64,000 nucleotides of DNA from Glycomyces paridis (GTDB lineage Bacteria > Actinomycetota > Actinomycetes > Mycobacteriales > Micromonosporaceae), in assembly GCF_004912155.1 (NCBI RefSeq), contig NZ_STGX01000008.1, positions 1 to 64,000 on the forward strand, written 5' to 3'. Made by a program: the position numbers and the translations under genes. Below the pieces are notes generated by a model. That model was not told where the DNA came from and searched no databases. It saw nothing but the letters and a program-made list of their open reading frames with translations. How positions within the stretch are numbered: position 1 is the first letter of the stretch; each line of letters begins with the position of its first letter. Below, one piece after another: positions 25,674 through 33,590 of this stretch.

Positions 25674-26176
25674 TCGGGGGTCTCGGTTTCAGGGTTCGGT
25701 TCCGGGTCCGGCGGGGTCTGCTTGAAGGCTTCGGTCTCCAGGAACCAGCGTTCGGCCGAGGCGGAATGGATGCAGACCCAGGCGATGGCCTGGCAGAGGA
25801 TCGAGGGGGCGGCGGTGATGAGGGTTCGGATCGGGGCGTCGCCGTCGGCGGGGCTGCAGAAGACCGGGGTGAGGCCGAGGGCGGCGATCACGATGAGGCC
25901 GGCGGTGATCGCGGTGCGGCCGCGGCGGTCGCCGTTTCCGAGGTGGCTGACGGTGATCACGGCGTAGACCACGGAACCGATGCCGAGCGCCAAGAGGAGG
26001 AGCCAGAAGGCGGGGCCGATGGGCAGTGCGCTCAGGGCGACGACGACGAAGGCCGGTTGCCACATGTAGACCGGTGCGAAGCCGCAGCAGAACAGGGACA
26101 GGACCTGGAACCAGACGAGCATCTGCGCGGCGGTGACGGTGCCGGGGCGGCTTGGGGTGGGCGAGGGGACGGGCAT
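25670..26176 (-). CDS. Array membrane protein 1 (first gene of the operon)
   Basis: 168 residues, four helices. Helix 1 is AAQMLVWFQVLSLFCCGFAP; NGDRRGRTAITAGLIVIAAL and TAAPSILCQAIAWVCIHS then ASAERWF give the same framework as its four neighbours. The tail is acidic and proline-rich. ATG 26176 follows GGAGG at seven to eight bases, which is preferred over 26209. It sits directly behind the double palindromic operator at 26201-26229. Confidence 0.72.
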   Translation of the reverse strand: MPVPSPTPSRPGTVTAAQMLVWFQVLSLFCCGFAPVYMWQPAFVVVALSALPIGPAFWLLLLALGIGSVVYAVITVSHLGNGDRRGRTAITAGLIVIAALGLTPVFCSPADGDAPIRTLITAAPSILCQAIAWVCIHSASAERWFLETEAFKQTPPDPEPNPETETPE

Positions 26177-26200
26177 GGCCGCACCTCCGTGAGGGGGGGA

Positions 26201-26229
26201 ATTGAACATGTTCAGTTGAACATGTTCAA
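26201..26229 (-). promoter_or_regulatory. Promoter with two palindromic operators for the membrane array
   Basis: Two copies of TGAACATGTTCA (26203-26214 and 26217-26228) are each perfect palindromes set 14 bp apart. On the minus strand TTGAAC (26229-26224) and TTCAAT (26206-26201) are separated by 17 bp, so one operator covers the -35 and the other the -10. This fits tight repression by a TetR- or MarR-type dimer. GAAC-AT-GTTC is two bases too short for an SOS box. Confidence 0.72.
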
Positions 26230-26254
26230 GTTAGCAGGCGTGCGGGGGCACGGC

Positions 26255-26288
26255 AAAGGCCGGCGCGCTGTGATGTGCGCCGGCCTTT
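26255..26288. terminator. Terminator of the TIGR01777 gene
   Basis: AAAGGCCGGCGC (26255-26266) pairs with GCGCCGGCCTTT (26277-26288) around a 10-nt loop, ten bases past the stop. On the minus strand the right arm is followed by TTTGCC. Confidence 0.75.
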
Positions 26289-26297
26289 CGCGTTCGT

Positions 26298-27176
26298 CTA
26301 GTGATGCAGTGCGGTGCGCAGGGCCTCGAAGATCGTCCGGTCCCGGTACTCGAATCCCTTGGCCTCCAGGACGCCCGGGCGGATCTTGGCGCCGCGCAGG
26401 AGTTCCACGGCGGCCTCGCCGGCGACGAGCTTCACGGCGAAGCCGGGGATGATCCACGGGGTCGGGCGGTGGACGGCCGCTCCCAGGGCGCGGGTGAACT
26501 CGCGGTTCGTTGCGGGGGCGGGGCCGACCATGTTGACCGGGCCGGTCCAGTCGCCTTCGATGGCGGCGACGGCGGCGCCGACCCAGTCGCGCAGGGAGAT
26601 CCAGGGCATGTACTGGTTGCCGCTGCCGAACCGTCCGCCGAGGAAGCACTTCCAGACCGGCACGAACTTGTCGAGCAGGACGCTGTCCTCGCCGAGGACG
26701 TGGCCGGTGCGGAGCTTGACGACCCGCGCGCCCGCCTCCTCGGCGGCGGCCGTCGCGCGTTCCCAGACCAGGCAGGTCTTCCCGAGGTAGTCGGCGGCGG
26801 CCGGGGTCGACTCGTCGACCTCGACGCCCGCGCGGTCGCCGTACCAGCCTGCGGCCGAGCCGTTGATCAGGGCCGGGACGCCCGCCTGGGCGACGGCGGC
26901 GGCGAGGGCCTTCGTCGGAACGACGCGGCTGGAGACGATCCGGCGCTTGTACGCGGCGTTCCAGCGGCGCCCGGCGATCGAGGCGCCGCAGAGGTTCACG
27001 ACCGCGTCGGCGCCGTCGAGGATCTGCGGGTCCAGGGCCCCTTGGTAAGGGTCCCAGAAGATCTCGTTCTCCTCGTCGGGGCGGCGGCGCACGAGCCGCA
27101 CGAGGTCGTGGCCGTCGAGGGCCCGCGTCAACTGGGTGCCGAGATAGCCGCTCGATCCGGCGATGACGATCCGCAT
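26298..27176 (-). CDS. TIGR01777 family NAD(P)-dependent epimerase
   Basis: 292-residue extended short-chain dehydrogenase fold of the YfcH/SulA-like TIGR01777 family. N-terminal nucleotide-binding MRIVIAGSSGYLGTQLTRAL, then GADAVVNLCGASIAGRRWN, the AAGWYGDRAGVEVDES active-site region and LRTGHVLGEDSVL. The reaction is unknown for the family. ATG 27176 lies six bases after a minus-strand TAGGCT (27188-27183), marking a leaderless start; a frame two codons longer begins inside the presumed untranscribed part. Confidence 0.88.
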   Translation of the reverse strand: MRIVIAGSSGYLGTQLTRALDGHDLVRLVRRRPDEENEIFWDPYQGALDPQILDGADAVVNLCGASIAGRRWNAAYKRRIVSSRVVPTKALAAAVAQAGVPALINGSAAGWYGDRAGVEVDESTPAAADYLGKTCLVWERATAAAEEAGARVVKLRTGHVLGEDSVLLDKFVPVWKCFLGGRFGSGNQYMPWISLRDWVGAAVAAIEGDWTGPVNMVGPAPATNREFTRALGAAVHRPTPWIIPGFAVKLVAGEAAVELLRGAKIRPGVLEAKGFEYRDRTIFEALRTALHH

Positions 27177-27223
27177 GACCACAGCCTATGGCCTCGGCGA
27201 GCCTGCGGAGCCCCGGACCGGCC

Positions 27224-28132
27224 CTAGAGCGCGAGCCGGTGGAGGTTGAGGCGTCCGCGCCGGTTCTGCCAGGTCACGCCCGCTTTGATCCCCGCCATGA
27301 CCGACCGCTGGAGGGTGTTGTCCCCGGGCAGGTCCTCGACGGGGGTGTCCTCGGTCCGGCCGAAGACGAAGCGCCACAGGTCGGAGCGGTTCCCGGCGGG
27401 GTCGCCCTCGCCCTGGAGGTCGAAGAGGGCGCCGAAGCCGGGGATGTTCGAGCGCTCGGGCAGCCACTCGCGCAGCCGCGGGTCCAGCAGCCACGACTCG
27501 CACACGAACTCCAGGTCGTCGGGCCCGGCGTACCGGTCGGGGAAGGCCGCCGGGAAGAACTCCATCGCCCACTCGACGGACTCGCGCACCGCCTCGCGCG
27601 TCAGCGGCCCGCCCTCGCCGCGGATGTGCATGCCCGCGAACGGCTTCGGGCCGGGGCCCTCGACGCCGAACTGGAGGCGCCCGAGCTGGTAGAGCGAGCC
27701 GCGCAGGTGCCGGGTGAACCAGGGAGCGACGTCGAGCGCGGCGTGCCCGTGCAGGCGCCGGTTGAGCCGCAGCTTCTCGCCGAGGTCGGCGAGGACCTTG
27801 CGCGACAGGTCCTCGTCGACGCCGTGGGCGCGGTGGAACGCCAGCATGTCCGGCACGGCAGCGAGCACCGGGAACAGGCCCAGGAGCGGATGCGCCTCAG
27901 GGGAGCGGGGCCAGGGGATCCACTGGGTGCCGCCCATGTCGGCGACGATCGACTGGTAGCGCCGGTCGGCGCCCTCGACCGCGTCGGCGTCGAGCGCCGC
28001 GAGGGCGGCCACGGCGTCGTCGGCGTCCTCGGGGAGGGCGCCGCACCAGTCGAGGAGCAGTTCGCGGACGTCGGCGGCGTCGGGTGCGGAGTACGCCTTG
28101 ACGGCGCCGGGCTGCGGGAGGTCCTGAGTCAC
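27224..28132 (-). CDS. GNAT-like acyltransferase-domain protein
   Basis: 302 residues resembling actinobacterial proteins with an N-terminal NAT_N-like and a C-terminal GNAT_C-like domain. The diagnostic stretch is FAGMHIRGEGGPLTREAVRE, then EWAMEFFPAAFPDRYAGPDD and FVCESWLLDPRLREWLPERS. An acyl-CoA acyltransferase role is inferred from the name of the family only. GTG start without a clear ribosome site, probably leaderless, divergent from the small membrane pair. Confidence 0.7.
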   Translation of the reverse strand: MTQDLPQPGAVKAYSAPDAADVRELLLDWCGALPEDADDAVAALAALDADAVEGADRRYQSIVADMGGTQWIPWPRSPEAHPLLGLFPVLAAVPDMLAFHRAHGVDEDLSRKVLADLGEKLRLNRRLHGHAALDVAPWFTRHLRGSLYQLGRLQFGVEGPGPKPFAGMHIRGEGGPLTREAVRESVEWAMEFFPAAFPDRYAGPDDLEFVCESWLLDPRLREWLPERSNIPGFGALFDLQGEGDPAGNRSDLWRFVFGRTEDTPVEDLPGDNTLQRSVMAGIKAGVTWQNRRGRLNLHRLAL

Positions 28133-28185
28133 CGGGCTATGTCACCACGGACGGGCCCCCGGCGGCAACATCGGGTCGGTCACCC

Positions 28186-28191
28186 TAGGCT
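28186..28191 (+). promoter_or_regulatory. -10 box of a leaderless gene pair
   Basis: TAGGCT ends six bases before the GTG at 28198, and no Shine-Dalgarno is present between them. Confidence 0.5.
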
Positions 28192-28197
28192 GGGCCC

Positions 28198-28542
28198 GTG
28201 CGACGGCTGCTGACGCCCCCCTGGATCGTCCTCCACTGCTTCGCGGTGGTCCTGACGGTCGCCTTCGGGCTGCTCGGCTGGTGGCAGCTCTCCCGCGCGC
28301 AGCACGGCAACGCCATCAGCTGGGGCTACGCGTTCGAATGGCCGCTGTTCGCGGTGTTCACGCTGACGCTGTGGATCCGCCAGATGCGCCTCGAACTGCG
28401 CAAGGACCTCCCCGAGGGCGCGACCCGCCGCGGGCGCCCCGAGCCGCCGCCGATGACCTCGCCCTTCGAGTCCGCGATCGTGCGGGCCCGCGAGAACGCC
28501 GAACCCGAACCGCACCGTCCAGCTCAGGGGAGCCACGCATGA
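28198..28542 (+). CDS. Small two-helix membrane protein
   Basis: 114 residues. Two helices, IVLHCFAVVLTVAFGLLGWW and AFEWPLFAVFTLTLWIRQMR, then a basic, proline-containing cytoplasmic tail. The LGWWQLSRA motif resembles the N-terminal segment of SURF1-like proteins, but the rest of SURF1 is absent. Stop overlaps the DUF3817 start (ATGA). GTG start with a -10 box six bases upstream. Confidence 0.7.
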   Translation: MRRLLTPPWIVLHCFAVVLTVAFGLLGWWQLSRAQHGNAISWGYAFEWPLFAVFTLTLWIRQMRLELRKDLPEGATRRGRPEPPPMTSPFESAIVRARENAEPEPHRPAQGSHA

Positions 28543-28883
28543 ACGCCGCTCTGAAACGCTTCCGGATCGTCGCCTGGATCGTCGGCACCTGCCTGATCCT
28601 GCTGGTGTTCGTGGCGATGCCGGTGAAGTACCTCGGCCACGACGACACGTTCGTGACGATCATCAGCCCGATCCACGGCCTGTGCTACATGGTCTACCTG
28701 GTGCTCGGCTTTCACCTCGCCCAGCAGGCGGGCTGGAAGTTCTGGCCGCAGACGGTGGGCCTGCTCCTGGGCGGGACCGTGCCGGTCGGCTCGTTCTTCG
28801 TCGAGCGCTGGGCGCACCGGCGCATCCTCGCCGAGCACCCGCAGGCGGCCGACACGAAGATCGGCGAGAAAGAGCGCGTCTGA
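28539..28883 (+). CDS. DUF3817 domain membrane protein
   Basis: 114 residues matching the DUF3817 layout: KRFRIVAWIVGTCLILLVF, AMPVKYLGHDDTFVTIISPI, HGLCYMVYLVLGFHLA and a last helix near VGLLLGGTVPVGSFFVE. Three to four helices; His residues in SPIHG are conserved in the family. Function unknown. Co-translated with the preceding small membrane protein and ended by a strong hairpin. Confidence 0.82.
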   Translation: MNAALKRFRIVAWIVGTCLILLVFVAMPVKYLGHDDTFVTIISPIHGLCYMVYLVLGFHLAQQAGWKFWPQTVGLLLGGTVPVGSFFVERWAHRRILAEHPQAADTKIGEKERV

Positions 28884-28887
28884 ACGA

Positions 28888-28923
28888 GACGAAGGCCCGG
28901 CGGTCGACCGCCGGGCCTTCGTC
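28888..28923. terminator. Bidirectional terminator
   Basis: Perfect 36-bp palindrome with 18-bp arms beginning GACGAAGGCCCGGCGGTC. It is shared by DUF3817 (plus strand, five bases upstream) and the L,D-transpeptidase (minus strand, seven bases away). Confidence 0.88.
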
Positions 28924-28929
28924 ACGTTC

Positions 28930-30138
28930 TCAGTCGAGGTAGGACCCCGATTTGAAGGTGTCCCAGTCGAGGCTCCAGCCGGTGAACCCGTCGCCCTGCG
29001 GGACCTCGACGCCGGTGTTCATGACGGTGACCGGGTCGCCCCAGCGCACGAACTCGTAGAGCCACTCGCCCATCTCGTCGGAGACGTTGACGCACCCGTG
29101 CGAGCCGTTGGCGACCCCGAGCCGGTCGGCGGCCCAGGGCGCGCCGTGGATGAACTGGCCCGAGAACGTCAGGCGCATCGCCCACTTGACGTCGGTCTCG
29201 TAGTCGTACAGCTCGGAGACGAAGGTCGACTCCTTCTCGCGGCTCATGATGGTCATGGTGCCCGAGAAGGACCGCGCGTCGTTGCCGTCGATCGGCTCGT
29301 CCGCGCCCAGCGAGATCGGGATGGTCTGCACGATGGTGCCGTCGAGGTAGGCGCGCATCTGCTTGGTGTCGTTGTCGGCCTCCAGGAACCGCTGCTCGGC
29401 GTCGATCTGGAAGACCGCCTCCTGGTCGAACTCGCCGTAGCGGCCCTCGCCGAGGTCGAGCCCGCCCAGGCCCAGGCGCACCGAGACCTGCGTGTTCGGC
29501 TGCCAGTACTCCTTGGGCCGGTACTCCAGGGCCCGCCCGGTGATCCAGTGCCAGGAGCCCTCCTGCGCGGGCTCGGAGGCGACGAACAGGCGCCGCTCGA
29601 CCGCGGCGCGCCGGTCTTCGGCCACCTCGTGGCCGTCGAAGCGGAACGCGAGGATCGCGCCCATGCCGACGGTGGTGTCGTTCCCCGGCAGGTAGTTCTC
29701 GATGCCGACCCGGTCGCCGGGGGAGGCGATGGTCGTGAACGTGGAGGTCGCCTCGGCGCCGATCCCGTCGGCGTCGGTCGCGGTGACGGTGGCGGTGTAG
29801 GTCTGCTCCCACTCCAGGGGGCTGGCCGGGACCCAGGTGGTCCCGTCGGGGTGCATGGCGCCCTCGACGGCGTTGCCCTCGGCGTCGGCGAGCGCGAACT
29901 CCCCGAACTCGCCGTTCTCGACCGTCCAGGCGATCTCGGTGGCGGCGGTCGCGTCGGCCGCGCCGTCGGCGGGGGTGATGGTGATCGCGGCGGCGCTCTC
30001 GGGTTCGCCCTCGGCGGACTCCCCGCTCCCCTCGATGGTGCCCGATTCCTTCGTGCAGGCGGCGGCGAGGCCGACCGCGGCGAGGCCGCCGGCGGTGAGG
30101 GCGCCGCGGCGGGACAGTGAGGCGCGTCCGAAGCTCAT
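28930..30138 (-). CDS. L,D-transpeptidase lipoprotein (Ig-like + YkuD)
   Basis: 402 residues. Makes 3-3 crosslinks between meso-DAP residues in peptidoglycan outside the membrane. The N-terminus has SRRGALTAGGLAAVGLAAAC: a lipobox LAAAC with paired arginines (Tat-like). Ig-like domains follow (TSTFTTIASPGDRVGIENYL), then the catalytic YkuD domain with HGAPWAADRLGVANGSHGC, holding the His and Cys of HxxxxSHGCVN. LdtMt2-like architecture. ATG 30138 sits seven bases after TACCGT (30151-30146), so a leaderless start. Confidence 0.92.
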   Translation of the reverse strand: MSFGRASLSRRGALTAGGLAAVGLAAACTKESGTIEGSGESAEGEPESAAAITITPADGAADATAATEIAWTVENGEFGEFALADAEGNAVEGAMHPDGTTWVPASPLEWEQTYTATVTATDADGIGAEATSTFTTIASPGDRVGIENYLPGNDTTVGMGAILAFRFDGHEVAEDRRAAVERRLFVASEPAQEGSWHWITGRALEYRPKEYWQPNTQVSVRLGLGGLDLGEGRYGEFDQEAVFQIDAEQRFLEADNDTKQMRAYLDGTIVQTIPISLGADEPIDGNDARSFSGTMTIMSREKESTFVSELYDYETDVKWAMRLTFSGQFIHGAPWAADRLGVANGSHGCVNVSDEMGEWLYEFVRWGDPVTVMNTGVEVPQGDGFTGWSLDWDTFKSGSYLD

Positions 30139-30211
30139 GGCCCCCACGGTACACACGGGGGGCGAACCGGCGTCCGGTTCGCGTCTGTGAGTTCGACGGC
30201 CCCGCCGGGCC

Positions 30212-31243
30212 TCAGCGGATGCTGAGGTGGACGTGGTTGGTGTGGTCGGAGGAGGGGTCGCCGCCGGCGCCGGAATAGGACTTCCAGCCCGAGGAGGGCA
30301 GCCAGATCTCGCGGTACCAGATGACGTACTGCACGCCCAGCGCGTCGGCGTTCTCCACGAACCAGGCGGCGAGGTTCTGGCCGTAGTCGAAGTCGTCGCC
30401 GCCCGCGTCGCCGCCGAAGCCCCCGGGCTGCGCCGAGAAGTCGCAGGCCCGGCCCTTGGGGTGCTCGCCGGACCCGGAGGGTCGGTAGCAGGAGACGTAC
30501 CTGGTGAAGTTCGCGATCTGGGCCTGCTCCAGGGCGTGGAGGGTGCGCGGGGTGAGGCAGCCGTTCGCGGGGGTCGGGTCGTCCTCGGAGCACGACTCGT
30601 ACGGGAGGGTCCCGTCGGAGTTGCGCGGTGCGGGCTCGGCGGCGGGGGCGTCGGAGGCGCTGGGGCCGACGGCGTCGTCGCCGCCGGAGCCGGCGAGTTC
30701 GCGGGCGGCCTGGTCGCGGGCCTCCTCCATCGCCTCGGTCGTCTCCTCCTGCTCGGTGATGTTGTCCGCCAGGGTCTCGCGCGTGGCCTCGATCTCGGCG
30801 AGGCGGCCGATGAGCTGGTTGAGCCGGTCGGCGCGCGACTCGCCGAGGAACTGGAGCATCGTCATGGCGCTGATGGCGTCCTGCGGGTCGCCGGAGGAGA
30901 GGAGCGCGGCGGTGGACTGGAAGTCGGAGGTCGTGGAGGCGACGTACGCGTACTCCTCCAGTTCGATCTTGAGCTCGGCGACCTCGGCCTCGGAGTCCTC
31001 CAGCTCCTGCTCCAGGTCCTTCTGCTCCTGCTCCAGGGCCGCGAGCTGGTCCTGCGCGTCGAGGTAGTCGGCGATCGCCTGGCTGAGGGCCTCGGAGGCG
31101 CCCTCCTCCTGCGCGGAGGACTGCGAGGCGGGGAGGACGAGGAAGACGACCGCCGCGAGGGCCACGACCGGGAGCGAGAGCAGGCGCCGGGCGCCGCTGC
31201 GCGCAGTGCGCCCTGCGGCGCGGGGAGGGAGGTATCCGTTCAA
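30212..31243 (-). CDS. Secreted coiled-coil protein with peptidase-like C-terminal domain
   Basis: 343 residues. Signal peptide RLLSLPVVALAAVVFLVLPA-SQSSAQ, then a long heptad coiled coil about residues 50-180 (ELEQEQKDLEQELEDSEAE in style, like RipA-type and phage tail spacers). A low-complexity linker leads to a C-terminal domain with RPSGSGEHPKGRACDFSAQ and DHTNHVHLSI, whose His and Asp resemble the VanY/ARB_07466 metal site. Probably binds or cleaves peptidoglycan. TTG start, with AAGGG 12 bases upstream; the exact start is uncertain. Confidence 0.78.
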   Translation of the reverse strand: MNGYLPPRAAGRTARSGARRLLSLPVVALAAVVFLVLPASQSSAQEEGASEALSQAIADYLDAQDQLAALEQEQKDLEQELEDSEAEVAELKIELEEYAYVASTTSDFQSTAALLSSGDPQDAISAMTMLQFLGESRADRLNQLIGRLAEIEATRETLADNITEQEETTEAMEEARDQAARELAGSGGDDAVGPSASDAPAAEPAPRNSDGTLPYESCSEDDPTPANGCLTPRTLHALEQAQIANFTRYVSCYRPSGSGEHPKGRACDFSAQPGGFGGDAGGDDFDYGQNLAAWFVENADALGVQYVIWYREIWLPSSGWKSYSGAGGDPSSDHTNHVHLSIR

Positions 31244-31490
31244 GGCGTGCGGGCCCTTCGGTAGCGCGGAGCCGAGTGGACGGGGTGATCGGCGTACAGC
31301 GTAGAACGGGAGGATTCCTCGCTCGAACCGGGCCTGTGGATATGACCCCTGGTAGTCACTTTGTGACCGTGTTCGGCGGGGCTATGGCGTGGCTTACGCG
31401 AGGGCGGCCGGAACGCGTTTCGACTGGTAGGATCGTTCGAAATTGAACCAGCCGGAGCGGCTGGTGTCGAGCGCGGGACGGGAGGACGGC

Positions 31491-31988
31491 ATGGGCGCGG
31501 GCGACTTCGAGAGCCGCTGGCTCGCCCCCGACGTCAACGCCGTCTGGGCGCGGTTCCTCAACGTCACGCACCGGCTCGAACACCAGATCGACCGGCGCCT
31601 CCAGGACCACCACGGCATCACCCACACCCAGTACGAGATCCTCGTGCGCCTCGCCGACAGCGACGAGCGGGCCATGCGCATGAGCGACCTCGCCGACAGC
31701 ATCGTCACCGCCAAGAGCGCCGTCACCTACCAGGTCAACCGGCTCTCCGAGATGGGCCTGGTCGAGCGCAACAAGTGCGACCGCGACAACCGGGGCATAT
31801 GGGTCAAGCTCACCGCCGCCGGGGTCGAGCGGCTCGAACAGGCCGCCCCGTGCATCCTCTCCCTCGTGCGCGAACTCTTCCTCGACGCCATCAACTGCGA
31901 CCAGGCCGCCGAGCTGGACAAACTCCTCGAAATCTGGTCGGACAACCTCGATGCGGGCGCCGCCGAGCCCCCCGCCGAAGGCCGCTGA
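31491..31988 (+). CDS. MarR family transcription regulator
   Basis: 165 residues with a winged HTH: GITHTQYEILVRLADSDERA, MRMSDLADSIVTAKSAVTYQ, VNRLSEMGLVERNKCDRDNR. The last two form recognition helix and wing with the family's D-x-R. ATG 31491 has GGGAGG six bases upstream. The leader contains GTTC-GAAATT-GAAC (31430s) and GTCAC-TTT-GTGAC (31354-31366), either of which could be an autoregulatory site. Ligand unknown. It lies directly upstream of murE but is read as a separate unit because murE has its own -10. Confidence 0.87.
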   Translation: MGAGDFESRWLAPDVNAVWARFLNVTHRLEHQIDRRLQDHHGITHTQYEILVRLADSDERAMRMSDLADSIVTAKSAVTYQVNRLSEMGLVERNKCDRDNRGIWVKLTAAGVERLEQAAPCILSLVRELFLDAINCDQAAELDKLLEIWSDNLDAGAAEPPAEGR

Positions 31989-32041
31989 CCACTTTCGACG
32001 GGCGCCGCCGGTGTACGGCCTGCCGACGGGCCGTGCCGGTG

Positions 32042-32047
32042 TAGGGT
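32042..32047 (+). promoter_or_regulatory. -10 box opening the mur operon
   Basis: TAGGGT ends six bases before the murE GTG (32054). There is no ribosome site, so the first cistron of the operon is probably translated from a leaderless mRNA. Confidence 0.55.
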
Positions 32048-32053
32048 CAGGCC

Positions 32054-33550
32054 GTGCCGACCTTTCCGCGTCCTGAGACGACCATCCCCTACCGAGTCGC
32101 CGACCTCGCCGACCTCGTCCCCGCGGCCCAGGACCGGACGCTCGCCGTCACCGGCGTCAGCCTCGCGGCCGACGCCGTCGAACCCGGCGACCTCTTCGCG
32201 GCGCTCCCGGGCACCCGCCGCCACGGCGCCGAATTCGCCGACCTCGCCGCCGAGCGCGGCGCCGTCGCCGTCCTCACCGACGCCCGCGGCGCCGAACTCG
32301 TCGGCGACCTCCTGCCCGTCCTCGTCGCCGAGGACCCGCGCACGCTCACCGGGGCCGTCGCCGCCCGCGTCTGGGGCCGCCCCTCCGAGCACCTCAACCT
32401 CATCGGCATCACCGGCACCAACGGCAAGACCTCCACCGCCTACCTCGTGGAGGCCGCCCTCGCCCACGCCGGGCGCACCACCGGCATCATCGGCACCGTC
32501 GAGACCCGCATTGCGGGCGACCGCGTCGACTCCGAGCGCACCACCCCCGAGGCCCCCGAACTCCAGGCGCTGCTCGCGACCGCCCTCGAACGGGGCGTCA
32601 CCGACGTGGTCATGGAGGTCTCCAGCCACGCCCTCGTCCTCGGCCGCGTCGAGGGCTGCCGCTTCAAGGCCGCCGGATTCACCATGTTCGGCACCGACCA
32701 CCTCGACTTCCACGCAGACCTCGACGACTACTTCGCCGCCAAGGCCCGCCTCTTCGACGGCCGCGCCGAGACCGAGGTCCTCAACGCCGACGACCCCCGC
32801 GTGGCGACCCTCGCCGACGGCGTCAACCGCACCTTCTCCCTCCTCGACCCCACCGCCGACTACTACGCCCACGACCTCGCCGGCGACGGCTTCACCCAGA
32901 CCTTCCAGCTCAGCGGCCCCCGCGGCAAGGGCGAGGGCCGCGTCGACATGCCCGGGCGCCATAACGTCGCCAACGCCGCGCTCGCCGTCGCCCTCCTCGA
33001 AGCCGTGGGCCTCGACACCGAGACCGCGCTCGACGGCGTCGCCTCCTGCACCGGCGTGCCCGGCCGCATGGAGCTGGTCTCCGGGGACGCCCCCGTGCGC
33101 GGCGTCGTCGACTACGCCCACAAGCCCGAGGCGATCACCGCCGTCCTCGACGCCCTCAAGGAGTCGACCCCCGGCCGCGTCATCGCCGTCCTCGGCGCCG
33201 GCGGCGACCGCGACCGCTCCAAGCGGCCGCTCATGGGCGCCGCCGCCTCCCGCGCCGACCTGGTCATCGTCACCGACGACAACCCCCGCACCGAGGACCC
33301 CGCGCGCATCCGCGACGAGGTGGCACTCGCCGTCCAGGGCGTGCCCTGCCGTAATATTCCGGGACGGGAGGCCGCCGTCCGGGAGGCCGCCGCACTGGCC
33401 GCCCCGGGGGACACCGTCGCCCTGCTCGGCAAGGGCCACGAGACGTACACCGAGACCGCCGAGGGCCCCGTCGCCAGCGACGACCGCGTCCTCCTCGCCC
33501 GCGCGCTCCGGGACGCGGGCTGGGTCACCCCCGCCCGCAACGACGCCTGA
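32054..33550 (+). CDS. murE: UDP-MurNAc-L-Ala-D-Glu:meso-DAP ligase
   Basis: Adds the third residue of the peptidoglycan stem peptide. 498 residues, normal. ATP-binding IGITGTNGKTSTAYLVEAA near residue 118, FTMFGTDHLDFHADLDDYFA, and the diaminopimelate-selecting motif VTDDNPRTEDPARIRDE, so the wall is meso-DAP type. GTG start with TAGGGT six bases upstream. First gene of murE-murF-mraY-murD-ftsW-murG-murC. In many actinobacteria ftsI lies just before it; here it is a MarR gene. Confidence 0.95.
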   Translation: MPTFPRPETTIPYRVADLADLVPAAQDRTLAVTGVSLAADAVEPGDLFAALPGTRRHGAEFADLAAERGAVAVLTDARGAELVGDLLPVLVAEDPRTLTGAVAARVWGRPSEHLNLIGITGTNGKTSTAYLVEAALAHAGRTTGIIGTVETRIAGDRVDSERTTPEAPELQALLATALERGVTDVVMEVSSHALVLGRVEGCRFKAAGFTMFGTDHLDFHADLDDYFAAKARLFDGRAETEVLNADDPRVATLADGVNRTFSLLDPTADYYAHDLAGDGFTQTFQLSGPRGKGEGRVDMPGRHNVANAALAVALLEAVGLDTETALDGVASCTGVPGRMELVSGDAPVRGVVDYAHKPEAITAVLDALKESTPGRVIAVLGAGGDRDRSKRPLMGAAASRADLVIVTDDNPRTEDPARIRDEVALAVQGVPCRNIPGREAAVREAAALAAPGDTVALLGKGHETYTETAEGPVASDDRVLLARALRDAGWVTPARNDA

Positions 33551-33590
33551 GGCGCCACCGCCCAACCGAACAACAGGAGGAGTCAGCCGC

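Noticed and set aside
26203-26228. SOS (LexA) boxes upstream of the membrane array
   Set aside because: Actinobacterial LexA sites have GAAC and GTTC separated by four bases; here the gap is two.
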